Assembly (NCBI GenBank): GCA_963693085.1 | Contig: OY856412.1 | Span: forward strand, 1,063,786,744 to 1,063,850,743 | DNA: 64,000 nt | From: Alisma plantago-aquatica | Lineage: Eukaryota > Streptophyta > Magnoliopsida > Alismatales > Alismataceae | Reading direction: 5' to 3' | Shown here: piece by piece, positions 36,560 through 47,253 of the stretch | How the letters are laid out: each line of letters begins with the position of its first letter | How positions within the stretch are numbered: the first letter of the stretch is position 1 | Position numbers and translations under genes: made by a program | Notes under the pieces: model-generated | The model's input: the letters and a program-made list of their open reading frames with translations, nothing else | Told to the model about the DNA's origin: nothing | The model's database searches: none

Positions 36560-37500
36560 AATTCGAATGGATGAACTTGAATTTAATGTAGTTTCCTTGA
36601 ATGTAAGGGTCTCAATATAAAAGACCCTAACGTCAGGTCAAAATAAATAGAATAAAATTGAGTGTGATCATCTTAAACAAAAAAGAAGTTAGACAAAGGA
36701 AAATTAAAAAGCTTTTGGATAGATTCTTTCTAGGATATGGTTGGATTTCAAACCATATGTCTCATGTTGTTGGGAGAGTCGTTATCTTATGGAAGAGAAC
36801 AAGTTGTGATGTCTGCAAATTGGGAGAGTCTGACCAACATGTCTATGCTGAGGTCAATTTTGATAATAAAAGCTTCTTTCTTTATTCTCTGTACAGGTAC
36901 AATTCTTATTATGATATAAGTATTGTGGCTTACTCTTCAGCAATTTTATTTGTCTATTAGTAAACCCTGGATTATAATGGGTGACTTTAATTTCGTGAGA
37001 AAATAAAATGAGAAGATTGGGAAGGACCCCCCCCCCTCAAGGAAATCGATGGAAGATTTGAGAAATCTTGTTCTTACTTGTGGCCTTTTGATCTTCATTA
37101 AATTTGCCAACTTTTTCTTGCGATAACCGTCAAGAAGGGGATTGGTTTGTTACTATTCACATTCATGGAATCCTATATAATAGTGATTTTATGTCTGACC
37201 ACTCTAACTTCAACAACAGTTTTCTCTTATCTAATATTATAAGTGACCATAAAATAATGAGTCTATAGTTTGGGAAGAAATGAAAATTGAATACATTAAT
37301 GCTTGTCTAGGAAGAAAGGCTTTTCTGACATTGTTAAGAAAGAATGGAGTAATTCTTGTGAAGGTTTCCAGTGTTCATTGCCTATTTATGATTAGAAATT
37401 TGAGAGGTCTACGATCTAGATGGAATAGATATATAGTTGGTAACTTCTCTAAGAAGAATCCTGCTCATGAGAGAGTTGCCTTATCTTCTCAAATTGAAGT
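36560..37500 (+). pseudogene. Endonuclease domain of the old LINE ORF2, remnant
   Basis: Frame-jumping fragments match the APE-type endonuclease: V-V-S-L-N-V-R near 36588, the Y-R-Y-N-S-Y-Y segment near 36893, and I-M-G-D-F-N-F-V near 36976 (the catalytic G-D-F-N block). The remaining residues are obscured by stops and indels, including a C10 run at 37027. This domain would nick target DNA to prime reverse transcription. Confidence 0.7.
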
Positions 37501-37815
37501 ACGCAAACCCCACTGATATTGTTTTGCTGAATCAAGCCATTTTCCATAGGAAATAAGCTAATTAGGATTCATTAGTCGAAGAGTCTCTTCTGAAGAAAAG
37601 GTCTTGAGTGATTTGGCTCAAAGAAGTGATTTGGATTATAGATTTTTCTACTCATCCATTAAAGTTGGAAGACAAATTAATCACATCAAATCTATTAACA
37701 TTAATGGTATGTCATACACCAATCAAGAGGATATTAGTATCTATATTTTGAGTTTCTATATTTTTGATAATGACCATGTCCCTAACAATACCTTATTATA
37801 GTCTATTGATTTTCC

Positions 37816-37830
37816 TAAAGTTGATGATGT
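37816..37830. repeat. Target-site duplication, left copy (younger LINE)
   Basis: TAAAGTTGATGATGT, identical to 47239-47253. It is followed immediately by a T-run (37831-37837), the reverse complement of the LINE's A tail. Confidence 0.9.
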
Positions 37831-37889
37831 TTTTTTTATAGAAGTCAGGAGGACATCTTATTCATCTCTCCCTCCTCTTGCGAGCAAAA

Positions 37890-38490
37890 TTAAATGAAAG
37901 TCACAGTCACTATCAAACTTGAATCATTAAATGAGGTAGTACTACTACCCTTACACATGTCCCTAACTAACCGATCAAGGATCTTGTTAGGTGGTCGAGC
38001 ATGCCACACATGCCCATTGTTGTGCTTCCTGTGGTGTTTTGCAAGACCATCAGCCGCTGCATTAGCCTCCTTGGGAATGTACTTCGTGCACCACCCTCTC
38101 CTTCTTATGTTCTGAATCTCAACTAGATATTTTGTGAATCTAGGAAATTCCCGCATACTGCCATTGACCATGTTAACAGCTAATTTGGAATCGGGCTCAA
38201 AGATGACATCTTCAATATCATACACATCTGCTGTCCTCATAGCGAGCATGATACAAGAGAGCTCCGCCTCCGCCACTTCCCTTGTGTTTACATCAGAAGA
38301 AAATCCGCCTACCCACCTTCCTGCTGAATCTCTGATAACCACCACAATGCAAGCAGCAGGGTTCTTGACTGTAGCGTCACAATTAAACTTCATGGTGCCA
38401 TGGCTGGGAGCCTCCCATACTGATGTTTTCGAGATATCCTTGTGGGCGTCTTCTTCCTTAAAGGCCTCCAATTGGTTCTTGGTCTCCCTT
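37890..38490 (-). CDS. C-terminal RNase H domain of the younger LINE ORF2
   Basis: An RVT_3-type RNase H closes ORF2. The acidic catalytic residues are visible: Asp in F-N-C-D-A-T, Glu in A-E-A-E-L-S-C-I, Asp in F-E-P-D-S-K-L-A and the last Asp in A-A-A-D-G-L-A-K. A Trp-containing linker (S-V-W-E-A-P-S-H-G-T-M-K) precedes it, as in plant LINEs. The stop at 37890 lies about 60 bp before the A tail. The enzyme degrades the RNA strand of the RNA-DNA hybrid. This domain itself reads without a break. Confidence 0.85.
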
Positions 38491-39874
38491 TCAATGGACC
38501 ATACCTGTTGCGCCGTATGAGTTTCTTCACGGTTGAAGGAGTGTTTGTTTCTACTTTGCCATATATGCCATCAGGTTGTGAAGAATCTAACTTTGCCTTC
38601 CTCGGTCTGATCATACTGATCTACTAGCCACTGCTTCAGGTTCCCCGTGGAAAAGAACGTAGTGCTTTGTGCATCTTTTAGGAGCTCCATCCATACTTCT
38701 TTGGCCATTCTACAGTCTCTGAGTGCATGGAGAATCGATTCGTCCTCTGTGCCATACCTTAGGCAAGTGTTGTTACTCGTCATCCCTCTATGCACTCTCT
38801 TCACATATTAGTCAGCAATGCCTCGTGCTGCATCAGCTAGGCAAAGGTCTCAACACAAGCTGATGTCTTCAGCTTCCAAATAACTTCCCAATTGCCTGCT
38901 GAAATAATTTCTTTATCCATTCTCAGTTGAACATGGGCTGACTTAGATGAATAGGCTCCGTTGTCCGTGTGTTCCCATACTCTTAGGTCTTCTCCATGCC
39001 TCTCCAATTGGATCGGAATTTTCAGAATCTCGTCCACCTGCTCCTGTGGTATCCAGTCCTTAAGGAAGTCGACATCCCACTCACCTTGAGGGATAACCAG
39101 GCAGTTTACCTTCAAATCGATAAGTTCCGAAGGAATGGGTTTTAGAGCGATGTCTTTCAAGATGGGTCCTCCCCTCCACCATCGATCTGTCCAGAAGAAA
39201 GTGCCTTCCCCGTTCATTGGTAGCATGTGAGAATTCGCCTCAATGAAGGTCCTCCCTACCATAGCTGCATTCCTATGTCGAGAAAGATTACCACTTTTCC
39301 CCCATCCTGCTCTCGTGTATCTGCCCCTCACTCCAGTGCACCAGGTTGACTCCCTATTACTGCTGAGATCCCATGAGTGCTTATAGAGTAATGCTAAGTT
39401 CCATTCTCTCATTCTTCTTAACCTCAGCCCGCCTTCTTTCTTTTGACAGCAGACTTTGTCCCAAGCTACTAGAGCTTGAGGATGTGCTTTATGAGTACCT
39501 CCCCACACAAATCTCCTCACACAGCCATCTATTTTATCACATAACTGAAGTGGAAATACTGCAGTCTGCATAATGTACGCAGGTAATGACGACAACGTTG
39601 CCCTAACAAGGCAAATTCTACCTGCAAACGAGAGGCTTCTAGCCGACCAAGCATTCACTCTACTGTATGTCTCTCTATTCACTCTACTGTGTAGAACTGG
39701 GAAGCCGAGATACCGACCAAGGTCTGAGGTCGCTTGATATTTGCATTCATTTCTAATACGTCTCCTAAGGTTGACGTCCACACTTCTTGAGAAGAATAAT
39801 CTCGTTTTGCTAAGGGACACCACTTGACCGGATGCCCTCTCGAACTTCTTGAAACAGTCTAGGATGGTCTTCAT
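38491..39874 (-). pseudogene. Thumb/connection and zf-RVT part of the younger LINE ORF2
   Basis: From 39874 the frame reads the post-palm region (S-G-Q-V-V-S-L-S-K-T-R-L-F-F-S; L-G-R-Y-L-G-F-P-V; the L-V-R-A-T-L-S-S-L-P-A-Y block; F-V-W-G-G-T). It then enters the zf-RVT domain (S-A-C-V-E-T-F-A, L-L-T-N, C-L-R-Y-G-T-E-D-E-S, H-A-L-R-D-C). Nonsense codons occur at about 38837 and 38805, and the segment is out of frame with the palm upstream (shift at about 39875). Confidence 0.85.
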
Positions 39875-39879
39875 TGGGC

Positions 39880-40985
39880 AATACTGGCCTTACCAAAGAT
39901 GATTAGATCGTCAGCAAAGCTTACATGAGAGATTTTTGGTCCATTCCTACTAACTAAGGGTAACCGACTTCCACTCTCCGTTAGTTACTCGCAGTTCAAT
40001 CAGCTGACTTAGTCTCTCAAGGCACATCACAAAGATATAAGGTGATAACGGATCCCCCTGTCTCAAGCCTCTGCTAGCCTTGACAGCCCTGGACATCTTG
40101 CCACTCCAAGCAATGGTGGTCTCTCCTCCTGTAATGGACGCCATAATGTAGCGTCTGATATTGAATGATATTCCACTGCACTCAAGCGTATCCTCGATGA
40201 ATCCCCGGTCCATAAGGTCATAAGCCTTCGTCAGGTCCACTTTGATTGCCATGGTTTTAGCCCCATTCTTACGCTTCATGTTGTGTATGAGCTCTTGAAC
40301 TAAAATGATATTATCTGTAATCCTTCGTCCCGGGACGAAGCTACTTTGGGCCTTTGAGATGGGCCTGAGCTGTTCACACTTTACTGGTTCCACTACCTTG
40401 GGGATAAGAATAATCGTGGAATCACACATTGGCTTGGGAATGAGCCCCGATATTATGATCTCTTCCGCTATTTTAATCAGACTAGGACCGACCTGTTTCC
40501 AATTTCGCTATATGAAGTGGGCGCTCACGCCGTCGGGACCCAGTGCCTTAACGGGTCCAAAGTCATCACTGTATTGTATACTTCATCTGAGGACGGGCTT
40601 CTGCCAATTATCTCCAACTCAGTTGTAGTCAGCTGCTTGAACTGTCCCGGGATCTCAGAGTAGTTGCGCGGTGGTCTACTCGCCGAAGATGTTAGTACTT
40701 GCTTGAAATAGTTCACAACATGCTCCATAAGCGCAGATTCGTGTGTGATCCAATCTCCCCTGGCGTTCTTGAGTCTGGAAATTGAATTCCTCCTTCTCCT
40801 CTGGTTAACATAATTGTGATAGAACTTGGTATTGTTATCGCCGGCCCTCACCCAATTGATATGGCTTATGTGTTTCAAATCGATCTCCTCCTCCTTTAGA
40901 ATTTTATCTAACTCCCTTTGGAAATCCGAACAAAGATTATCAGAGATATAATTATACTAACTCGCTAGATTAGCCTGTAGACGCT
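39880..40985 (-). pseudogene. Reverse transcriptase palm of the younger LINE ORF2
   Basis: Motifs in order on the minus strand: A-L-G-P-D-G-V-S (40541-40518), P-I-S-K-A-Q-S-S-F-V-P-G-R-R (40370-40320), V-D-L-T-K-A-Y-D (40242-40219), G-L-R-Q-G-D-P-L-S-P-Y (40070-40038) and the catalytic F-A-D-D (39918-39907). This is the RT that copies LINE RNA at the nicked target. Breaks: a frame change near 40555, a 4-bp direct duplication (TTAG/TAGT) near 39955-39962 that shifts the frame just before F-A-D-D, another shift near 39880, and stop codons near 40510 and 40960. Confidence 0.87.
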
Positions 40986-41304
40986 TGATATTTCTAAGGA
41001 GCCGGTGTTTGTTTTTTTTTCCTTTCCTTCATACATATCTCATCAAATTTCTGGATACCGCTCCTGGCCTCCCAAAGAGCATCCTTGAAATTGAGTGTCG
41101 AGTTCCAGTTGATGTTCAGCATGCCTTTAAAATCCGGGTGTTGCTGCCAAGAAGCTTTGGTAGTGAATCTTTTAGGCCTCTTACCTGGGAGTCGAGTTCT
41201 GACCAGTAGAGGACAGTGGTCAGATCCCACTCTTGGGAGGTGCTCCACTACTGTATTAGGGAAGGTAACAATGAAGGTTGTGTTCGCTGTTGCTCTATCT
41301 AGGC
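40986..41304 (-). pseudogene. Younger LINE ORF2, endonuclease C-terminal half (left of the LTR insertion)
   Basis: The frame runs D-R-A-T-A-N-T-T-F, P-N-T-V-V-E-H-L-P-R, G-S-D-H-C-P-L-L. The S-D-H motif is the last catalytic block of APE-type endonucleases. The first residue here continues, in frame, the one that ends at 44681 on the far side of the solo LTR. The frame is lost at a T9 run (41012-41020). Confidence 0.88.
41300..41304. repeat. Target-site duplication TAGGC, left copy (solo LTR)
   Basis: TAGGC ends at 41304, immediately before TGTTATAACC. The same five bases follow the LTR end at 44681-44685. Confidence 0.9.
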
Positions 41305-44300
41305 TGTTATAACCTCAATTTTCAGGTTCAATTGGTGAGAAATGCAATTTCTCATATTAAGGATAATTGAACAAATAATGATGTGATTTGTTTTGGATAA
41401 ATGAATTCTTTTCACAATAGCCTTGATTGGTTGCTTTGTGGGCTTTATTGGCTATTGGGCCCAATAACATGGCAATAATAAAGAAAATTCAATTAGTGAA
41501 TGAATAATTGAATAATGGATAAAAGAAATATGTGGAAACCTCTAGAAGGCAAATCCAAAGAGGATTTCGTGCCTCTTGGATTCTTTGGGTTCCAAGGAGT
41601 CTAAAGTTGCAAAGAAAAGAAATAAGAAAAAGAAAAGATTAATTATGTATTTCTTTATTAAGAAAGAAATTGAAAACAATGAGAAAATGTGGAAATTAAG
41701 TGACAGGATATATAATTGAGTTACCCATTATGAAATTTCGTATCCATGAGGATGCTAATATTAAAAGGAATGCCAATGAGGAAAATAAAAGAGAAATAAA
41801 AAGAAAACCTCAAAAATAAATATTTTATTAAGAAATAGACATGATAATACAAAATAATGCATATAAGTGCATTAAGAAGGATAATGGGTATATCCAATAA
41901 AGGGAATTTGAAATAATGGAGTAACTTGGGATCCAAGGAGTCCCAATAAGGAGGAAAGAAAGAGAAAATACCAAGATTGCAAATAATAGCATAATTGATG
42001 AATTTTGTAATATGAATAAAAGGGAGTATTTTCCTTTTTCTATTAAAATGAACCATGATTTCGTGATAAATAATTAAGAGGCAAGTAATAAGAAGATAAA
42101 GGAGAGGATTTTCGAAATCTTATTATTGCAAGAAAAAGGAATATCAAAGTCTTAAGAGAGAGAGAGAGAGAGACTTGCTTATCATTAAAGGAATAGAATT
42201 TCTATTAGGAGAAGGCTTGTTTCCTCTTTGATGGACCTCTTAGGGCGAGGATTCCCCCCCCATAAAAGGGGTAGACCTCCTGAATCGAGCCCCAGAGAAA
42301 CCCAAGGATTCTTCTCTCTCTCCCATCATCGTTCTTACGTGAAAACCCTAACTAGGGTGTAAACCTATCTTCGGAGCAACCAGGGTCCGTTCGATGCGCT
42401 CTCTGGATGCAGAACGATCCCACGTGATCAAAGGAATGCTAGGTGGCTGACCCTTCACCTAAACCAGTGCCTATCTGCGGCCGCACGGCTGCAACAGCGA
42501 CCGCTATTGCAGGCCCATGGTGCGCGGAAGTGACCAGAAAAGTCGGGGCTTTGGGGCTCTCTAGCTGCGCCCAGGCGTGGCGGAGTTGGGGCGGCCCTTG
42601 GCGGCACCCCCCGAGCCCCGAGGAGGAAGGGACGCGCCCACGATGGCTGCAGCATGGCGGCTGGTTGCGATCTGCTCAAGGTTGAAGAAAGGGAAAGCGG
42701 TGTTGGACGCTTTTGCCCTTCGTGGGATAAGGAGCTACCCAACTTATCCAAGGGTATTTCGGACTTTTCGAAATATTCTCAAACAAGTCAAGCGGGTTGC
42801 GTGCATGGGAGAGGCTACGTGGCGGCTCCCTATTGGTCAAGTAAGTGAATTTTTGTGAAAATCATATCTAGCAAACCGTAACTCGGATTAAAACAAGTTT
42901 TATATGAAAATTTATCCTCAGAACGAGAGGAACCCAAATAAATTATGTTTGAAGTCTGATTCTATTTGCAATCCGAAAATTAATGGAAGTAATCATCTTT
43001 AATACTTTAAAGATTAAGGAACCCTAATCTAATATGATTAATGTGTTTAATAGGGTTTAATGGATCATGAGAGTTGATATCAACCTGTTAAATGCAAAAA
43101 GGTGCATTAAGATTGAAAAGGGTGATCTTTGTACGTAATTAGCTTAATTTGAAGATTATGTACATAAATATGCTGAAATATGAAAAGTACATAAAGCTAT
43201 CATCTTTAATGATTTAATTAACGAAAAACCCTTAGATTTGATGATAGATGGTTTTAATGTTGATCAATGGATAATTTAAACCTATTGTTCATAAAAGTGA
43301 AAATAAGATCTAAAAAGATAATCTTTTTATATAATTGACTTAATTTAGGGTTTTGTGCCTGAATATGCATTAACAAGCTTGAAAACCCTAATTTAGGTGA
43401 ATATGAGTTTTAAATGTTTTAATTGTTCAAATATGTAAATAAATAAGGATATGATGATCTTAAGTTAATTTTGGGTATAAAAGACTATCAAATGAATAGT
43501 TTGAGCAATTAGGGTTTATATAAATGGAAAAGAGTGCTATTAGGGTTTGTTAACCTAAAAGAGGTAAAGTTTGAGAAATTGATCTAAGAAACCCTAATGA
43601 GTATTAATGAATACCTAATGCGGATTAGAAACCCTAGAAAGTGAATCCAAGTTAATAAAGTAGATTCTTGATAAAGTGCGTAATAAATAGAGTACATATT
43701 TATTTCAGGAACTATGTGATGATTGAATTACTTGCTTGGATCTGTTGATTGACTTGATTGTATACACATGAAGTAAATGTTGAATAATCTACACGACTCG
43801 TCAAACGAGGTATGTGGTTACGCTTATGACTACCCGAGTTAGTTTTCCGATGGATTCCCGGATGTTTAATCGCATTGAATGCAACTAAACTGTTGGATGT
43901 TTATTTATTTTATGCAACTATAAAGTGACTATGATTATCACTATAAATGAGTGTATATAACTGGCTAGATCCGGGTCCACCTCTGTCACTTTGAAAAGGC
44001 TAAAAAGGGGTAATCCTAGAGCAAGGTCTAGGTTACCGAGAGTCAGAAATTGGGCTACCTACGTGTAGTGCCATGCGACTCGTTAGCCTGCCATGAGTTA
44101 AGGAGTGGGCTACCTACGAGTAGTGCCATGTGACTCAACCCTAGAAACTGGTTCACCTATAGGTGGGACCATGAGGGGTTTAATGGGGATCTACCATAAA
44201 GAAGGTAGGATCCAGGTCCACTGCAGGGATTATACAGAGGATAGGGTACTCGTGGATCGCGGATGTTATATTTAAAACGTAATCTTGATTGATTAATGAT

Positions 44301-44680
44301 TAATTGAATGATTAAATGGTTATCATAGTTGCAAGATTATTGTTTCCCCCACATACCAGCTTCGGCTGACCGACGTTTTGTTTGTCGGCGTTTTAGGTAC
44401 AAGCCAAAAGGACAAACAGTAAATCGTCACATTGTGAAATACATGAAGAATAATACAAGGAGGATTAGTTAGCGTAGAATCATTAAGTGGATAGAAGTTA
44501 GAAATCCAAAATTTCAAAAGGTATGCAAAGTTTATTCTCTTACAGCTTTTCAGTTTAGTATGTTAAAATTTGATAATTATTCTTAGTTAATTGCCGAACC
44601 TTTGATCCGGAATTCACGGGTGCGGCTTCGACCTCTCGGTCTCCCTTAATTGGGGGTTATCGGGAGGTGGGGTCGTAACA
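41305..44680 (+). mobile_element. Solo LTR of the chromodomain gypsy family, 3376 bp
   Basis: Begins TGTTATAACC and ends GGTCGTAACA, with TGTTA/TAACA inverted ends. It is flanked by perfect 5-bp duplications TAGGC and has no internal region. Such a structure arises when the two LTRs of an element recombine and the interior is lost. It contains (GA)9 at 42156-42173, a TATA-like CATAAAAGG at 42261-42269, a GC-rich transcribed-leader-like block (about 42440-42840), and then a long AT-rich part. It shares ordered segments with 30301-33335. It sits inside the endonuclease domain of the younger LINE. Confidence 0.93.
42156..42274 (+). promoter_or_regulatory. LTR promoter region of the solo LTR
   Basis: A GA-repeat (42156-42173) lies about 90 bp upstream of CATAAAAGG (42261-42269), which resembles a plant TATA box. 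Transcription of the parental element would start about 30 bp further on. Inferred from position and sequence only. Confidence 0.4.
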
Positions 44681-44685
44681 TAGGC
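44681..44685. repeat. Target-site duplication TAGGC, right copy (solo LTR)
   Basis: Identical to the five bases at 41300-41304. It directly follows the LTR end TAACA. Confidence 0.9.
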
Positions 44686-45211
44686 GTTCCTGCAGAAACC
44701 CATGCCTGTATGTGAACCTTTCCCCGGAGAAGCCTAAATCAGTAAGATCCACTTCCATCAAAGTATTATAAAAGATATTTGCCTCCGAGTGATTAAAGGT
44801 CATGTTGCCACTCTTTTCCTTTGGTTCAGTAACAGAGTTAAAATCTCCTAATGCGATCCACAGATCCTTGAAGACACTTCCCATCTGAATGAGATGCTTC
44901 CATAGAAGTTATCTGACCTTGATGTGCGGGCTTGCATAGATAAAGGACACGAGGACTTTGTTGTTAATCTTACACTGTGCTGCGTCCCAGCATATCCAAA
45001 TCCCGCCTGAGAAGCCACGCACTTCCATTCTGTAGGAGTTAGGAAAACCCGATTTCTTGATAGTGTTGGTTGCATTATCAGCACTAATGCGCGGCTCAAG
45101 GATTCCCACTACTTTAGGTTTATGAACGGTCAGAAACTCCTTCATAATTCTTTGTCTATCTTCACTTCCTATTCCTCGGGTGTTCCAACACAGGATAGGT
45201 TCCATTATCAT
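44681..45211 (-). pseudogene. Younger LINE ORF2 start: endonuclease N-terminal half (right of the LTR insertion)
   Basis: ORF2 begins at 45211 (ATG, 57 bp after the ORF1 stop codon) with I-L-C-W-N-T-R-G-I-G, the N-block of APE endonucleases. V-G-I-L-E-P-R-I (the catalytic Glu) and I-A-L-G-D-F-N-S-V (the G-D-F-N block) follow, then the stretch F-T-Y-R-H-G-F-L-Q-E-R-L, where the solo LTR interrupts. One TAA stands at about 44906. All catalytic blocks seen are conserved. Confidence 0.88.
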
Positions 45212-45268
45212 CAGAATGATGCTTGATCAGTTCAGGGACCCTTCCCCAGAAACCTCCATCGACTTTGG

Positions 45269-47047
45269 CTAAATGTCTTCTCCAACACATCCTTGCTCGT
45301 CTCTAGATTGATTGCCAAGTCTAGGGCTTTTCCTTCTATGCTCGTACGGTGGGACAGACCTGGGTTTGTTCATCTTTGTCCCGCTACCCTTAATTTTCCA
45401 TCCATGAGGGAGAGGAGGTTCATTAGCATGAGATGTAGTAGCTTCCCCAACCACCTGCTTCTCCGAGCTCGCTTCTTTCCCCATTGAGGTGTCTGCATCC
45501 CCTACATTTAGATCAATGATTTCAATTGTATTCTCTTGTTTATCTCCGTTCACCTCCCCCTCACTTACCTTCCTATTTTCGGATGTTTCTTTACCAGCTT
45601 CCCCTTTGTGGTTGTTATCCATTTCCATCTCCTGAATGACTTCATCCACCCCTGGATTCACAACAATGTGGCTTTGATTGCTGCTCCTCGATTCATCTCG
45701 TTCTCCTGTAGCACTGCTGTCTCCGTCTTTGTTCTGTAGATTGTCATTGCTCCCCTCCCCTGTAACAGTCTCCTTCCCTTTATCATTGGGTTTTGTCTTC
45801 TTTCTCCATATCTTTGTCAGCCGCTCGTTAGCGCCATTGTCTCTGTCATTGATCAGATCGCTGTCAGAGATGATCTCTGCTACTTCATTATTCTCCTCGT
45901 ACAACATGTTTTCGAATTGATTAGATGCAGATGGTATGTCCGGCGGTTTCCCTGTAAATTTAGTTTGGCTGGCAAATTTTCTGTGCCTGCTGCCCTTTCC
46001 TCTCTGTTGAGTCCATCCTCCGTCTCTTGCGTGTTTGTCGTCGTGCTGACCATTATTAGACATAGCCTCCTCATCCGTTCTTTGTATGTTGGCTCGACAA
46101 TATCGGGCGTTATGGCCCAGTCTCGCACAGTGTCCACATGTCTCCGGCAATACTTCATACACTATTTTATATTCAACCCCGTTGATTAGTAATGAGGGAC
46201 ATAAGGTTTTGGTGGTGTCGACTTCTATGGCCAGTCTTGCAAATTTGCTTCTCATTTTGTAGGCAGTATGTTCATCCACCTTGATAAGCCTCCCTAGCGC
46301 CCTCCTTATGACCTCGAACATCGTAGGCACGTACAGATGTAAAGGTAAATCCAGAATTCTGACCCAAGTAATAATGCTCTTAGGTATTTCATCGAAAGGT
46401 TTAAAGGTAGGGAACCAGTCCCAGACCGCCAAGCAACTACCGAATAGTTTCCAAGGGCCGCCTGTTCTAGCATGGTCGTAATCCATCTTGCACGACAGAT
46501 GAACCACGTAATGATTCTTGTCCAGTTCATATATATTGTATCTCCCTTTCGGATTCCATAGCAGTTTAATCATGTCTCGCATGGTCATGAAACCTACATC
46601 CGCTCCCAGTAGTCTAATAACAACTGTGTATTGCCATGGGCGTGCTAGGCCCTCCTCCGCCTTCGGGTCAATGACGATCGCCGGTTGACCTTTCATACAC
46701 TTCAGGTCTACGGCTCCATGATCCAGATGTTCCTCGTATAAGCGTTCCAGAAAGAAAGGATCATTGTCTTCCTATTGCAGCCCTTGCCGGTTCGAGCCCC
46801 CGACCACGACAGCAAATGTTGGTATGTAACTGCCACCCCCGTTATGTTGTTCTGAGATGTTTTCGATGTCCCCCTCTCCTTCGAATGACCTTCTCACATC
46901 TTCCACAACGACGTTTGCTTGATCTACTATCTGCTCATTAGTATTCACTTCCCCTCACATTCCAGCGAATTGGAAATTAATCCCCACAAGCGTGGCAGAG
47001 ACCCTAACCCCTGTCGTCCTGTTTCCTTCCTCAATCCTCATCGTCAT
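45269..47047 (-). pseudogene. ORF1 of the younger LINE (DUF4283 plus zinc knuckle), two nonsense codons
   Basis: From the ATG at 47047 the frame spans 592 codons to the stop at 45269. Order: a short N-terminal region; a DUF4283-like domain with W-Q-Y-T-V-V-I-R-L-L, P-K-G-R-Y-N-I-Y, G-G-P-W-K-L-F-G-S, W-V-R-I-L-D-L-P and the A-Y-K-M-R-S-K-F-A-R block; a knuckle C-G-H-C-A-R-L-G-H-N-A-R-Y-C (CX2CX4HX4C, about 46137-46096); then a long polar, Asp/Glu/Asn-rich tail. ORF1 binds LINE RNA for retrotransposition. In-frame stops TGA (46955-46957) and TAG (46772-46774) cut off the first 91 codons, but an internal ATG at 46696 leaves a 475-residue open frame with the main domains. Confidence 0.88.
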
Positions 47048-47238
47048 TGCCTTTATTTGGTTCCTTACACCGCCCTTCCGAGTCCCCGATGACTATCGTT
47101 TTATCTCGTGCTGAGTCTTCAGACGCCCGGCCTCAGCCCCCCAGGCCCCTACCACCGGCACCGCCACCTCTTCCGCCCCCTCTTCCGCCTCTTCCCCCGC
47201 ATCCCCCGAACATTTTCTTATCCAGTATTATTACCTTT
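47048..47238 (-). promoter_or_regulatory. GC-rich 5' leader of the younger LINE
   Basis: The 190 bp upstream of ORF1 are purine-rich and GC-rich on the minus strand (repeated GGGGGAAGAGGCGG-like words). They end at the 15-bp target duplication, so they form the true 5' end. LINE promoters are internal and lie in this leader. Confidence 0.6.
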
Positions 47239-47253
47239 TAAAGTTGATGATGT
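47239..47253. repeat. Target-site duplication, right copy (younger LINE)
   Basis: TAAAGTTGATGATGT, identical to 37816-37830. The old LINE's RT frame resumes within it. Confidence 0.9.

Larger units (their letters stand above)
37831..47238 (-). mobile_element. Younger, near full-length plant L1-type LINE, minus strand, interrupted by a solo LTR
   Basis: Its limits are set by the perfect 15-bp target duplication (37816-37830 and 47239-47253) and the tail at the left end. Without the 3376-bp LTR and one copy of its 5-bp duplication, the element is about 6.03 kb. It carries, on the minus strand, a GC-rich 5' leader, ORF1 with zinc knuckle, and ORF2 with endonuclease, RT, zf-RVT and a C-terminal RNase H. 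Breaks are few, so it is much younger than its host LINE. Confidence 0.92.

Noticed and set aside
42443..42858. Overlapping GC-rich open frames on both strands
   Set aside because: They lie in the leader-like block of the solo LTR. Frames are open on both strands because of GC content, and no family is recognisable.
45293..46189. Plus-strand frames opposite LINE ORF1
   Set aside because: They are shadows of the well-supported minus-strand ORF1.
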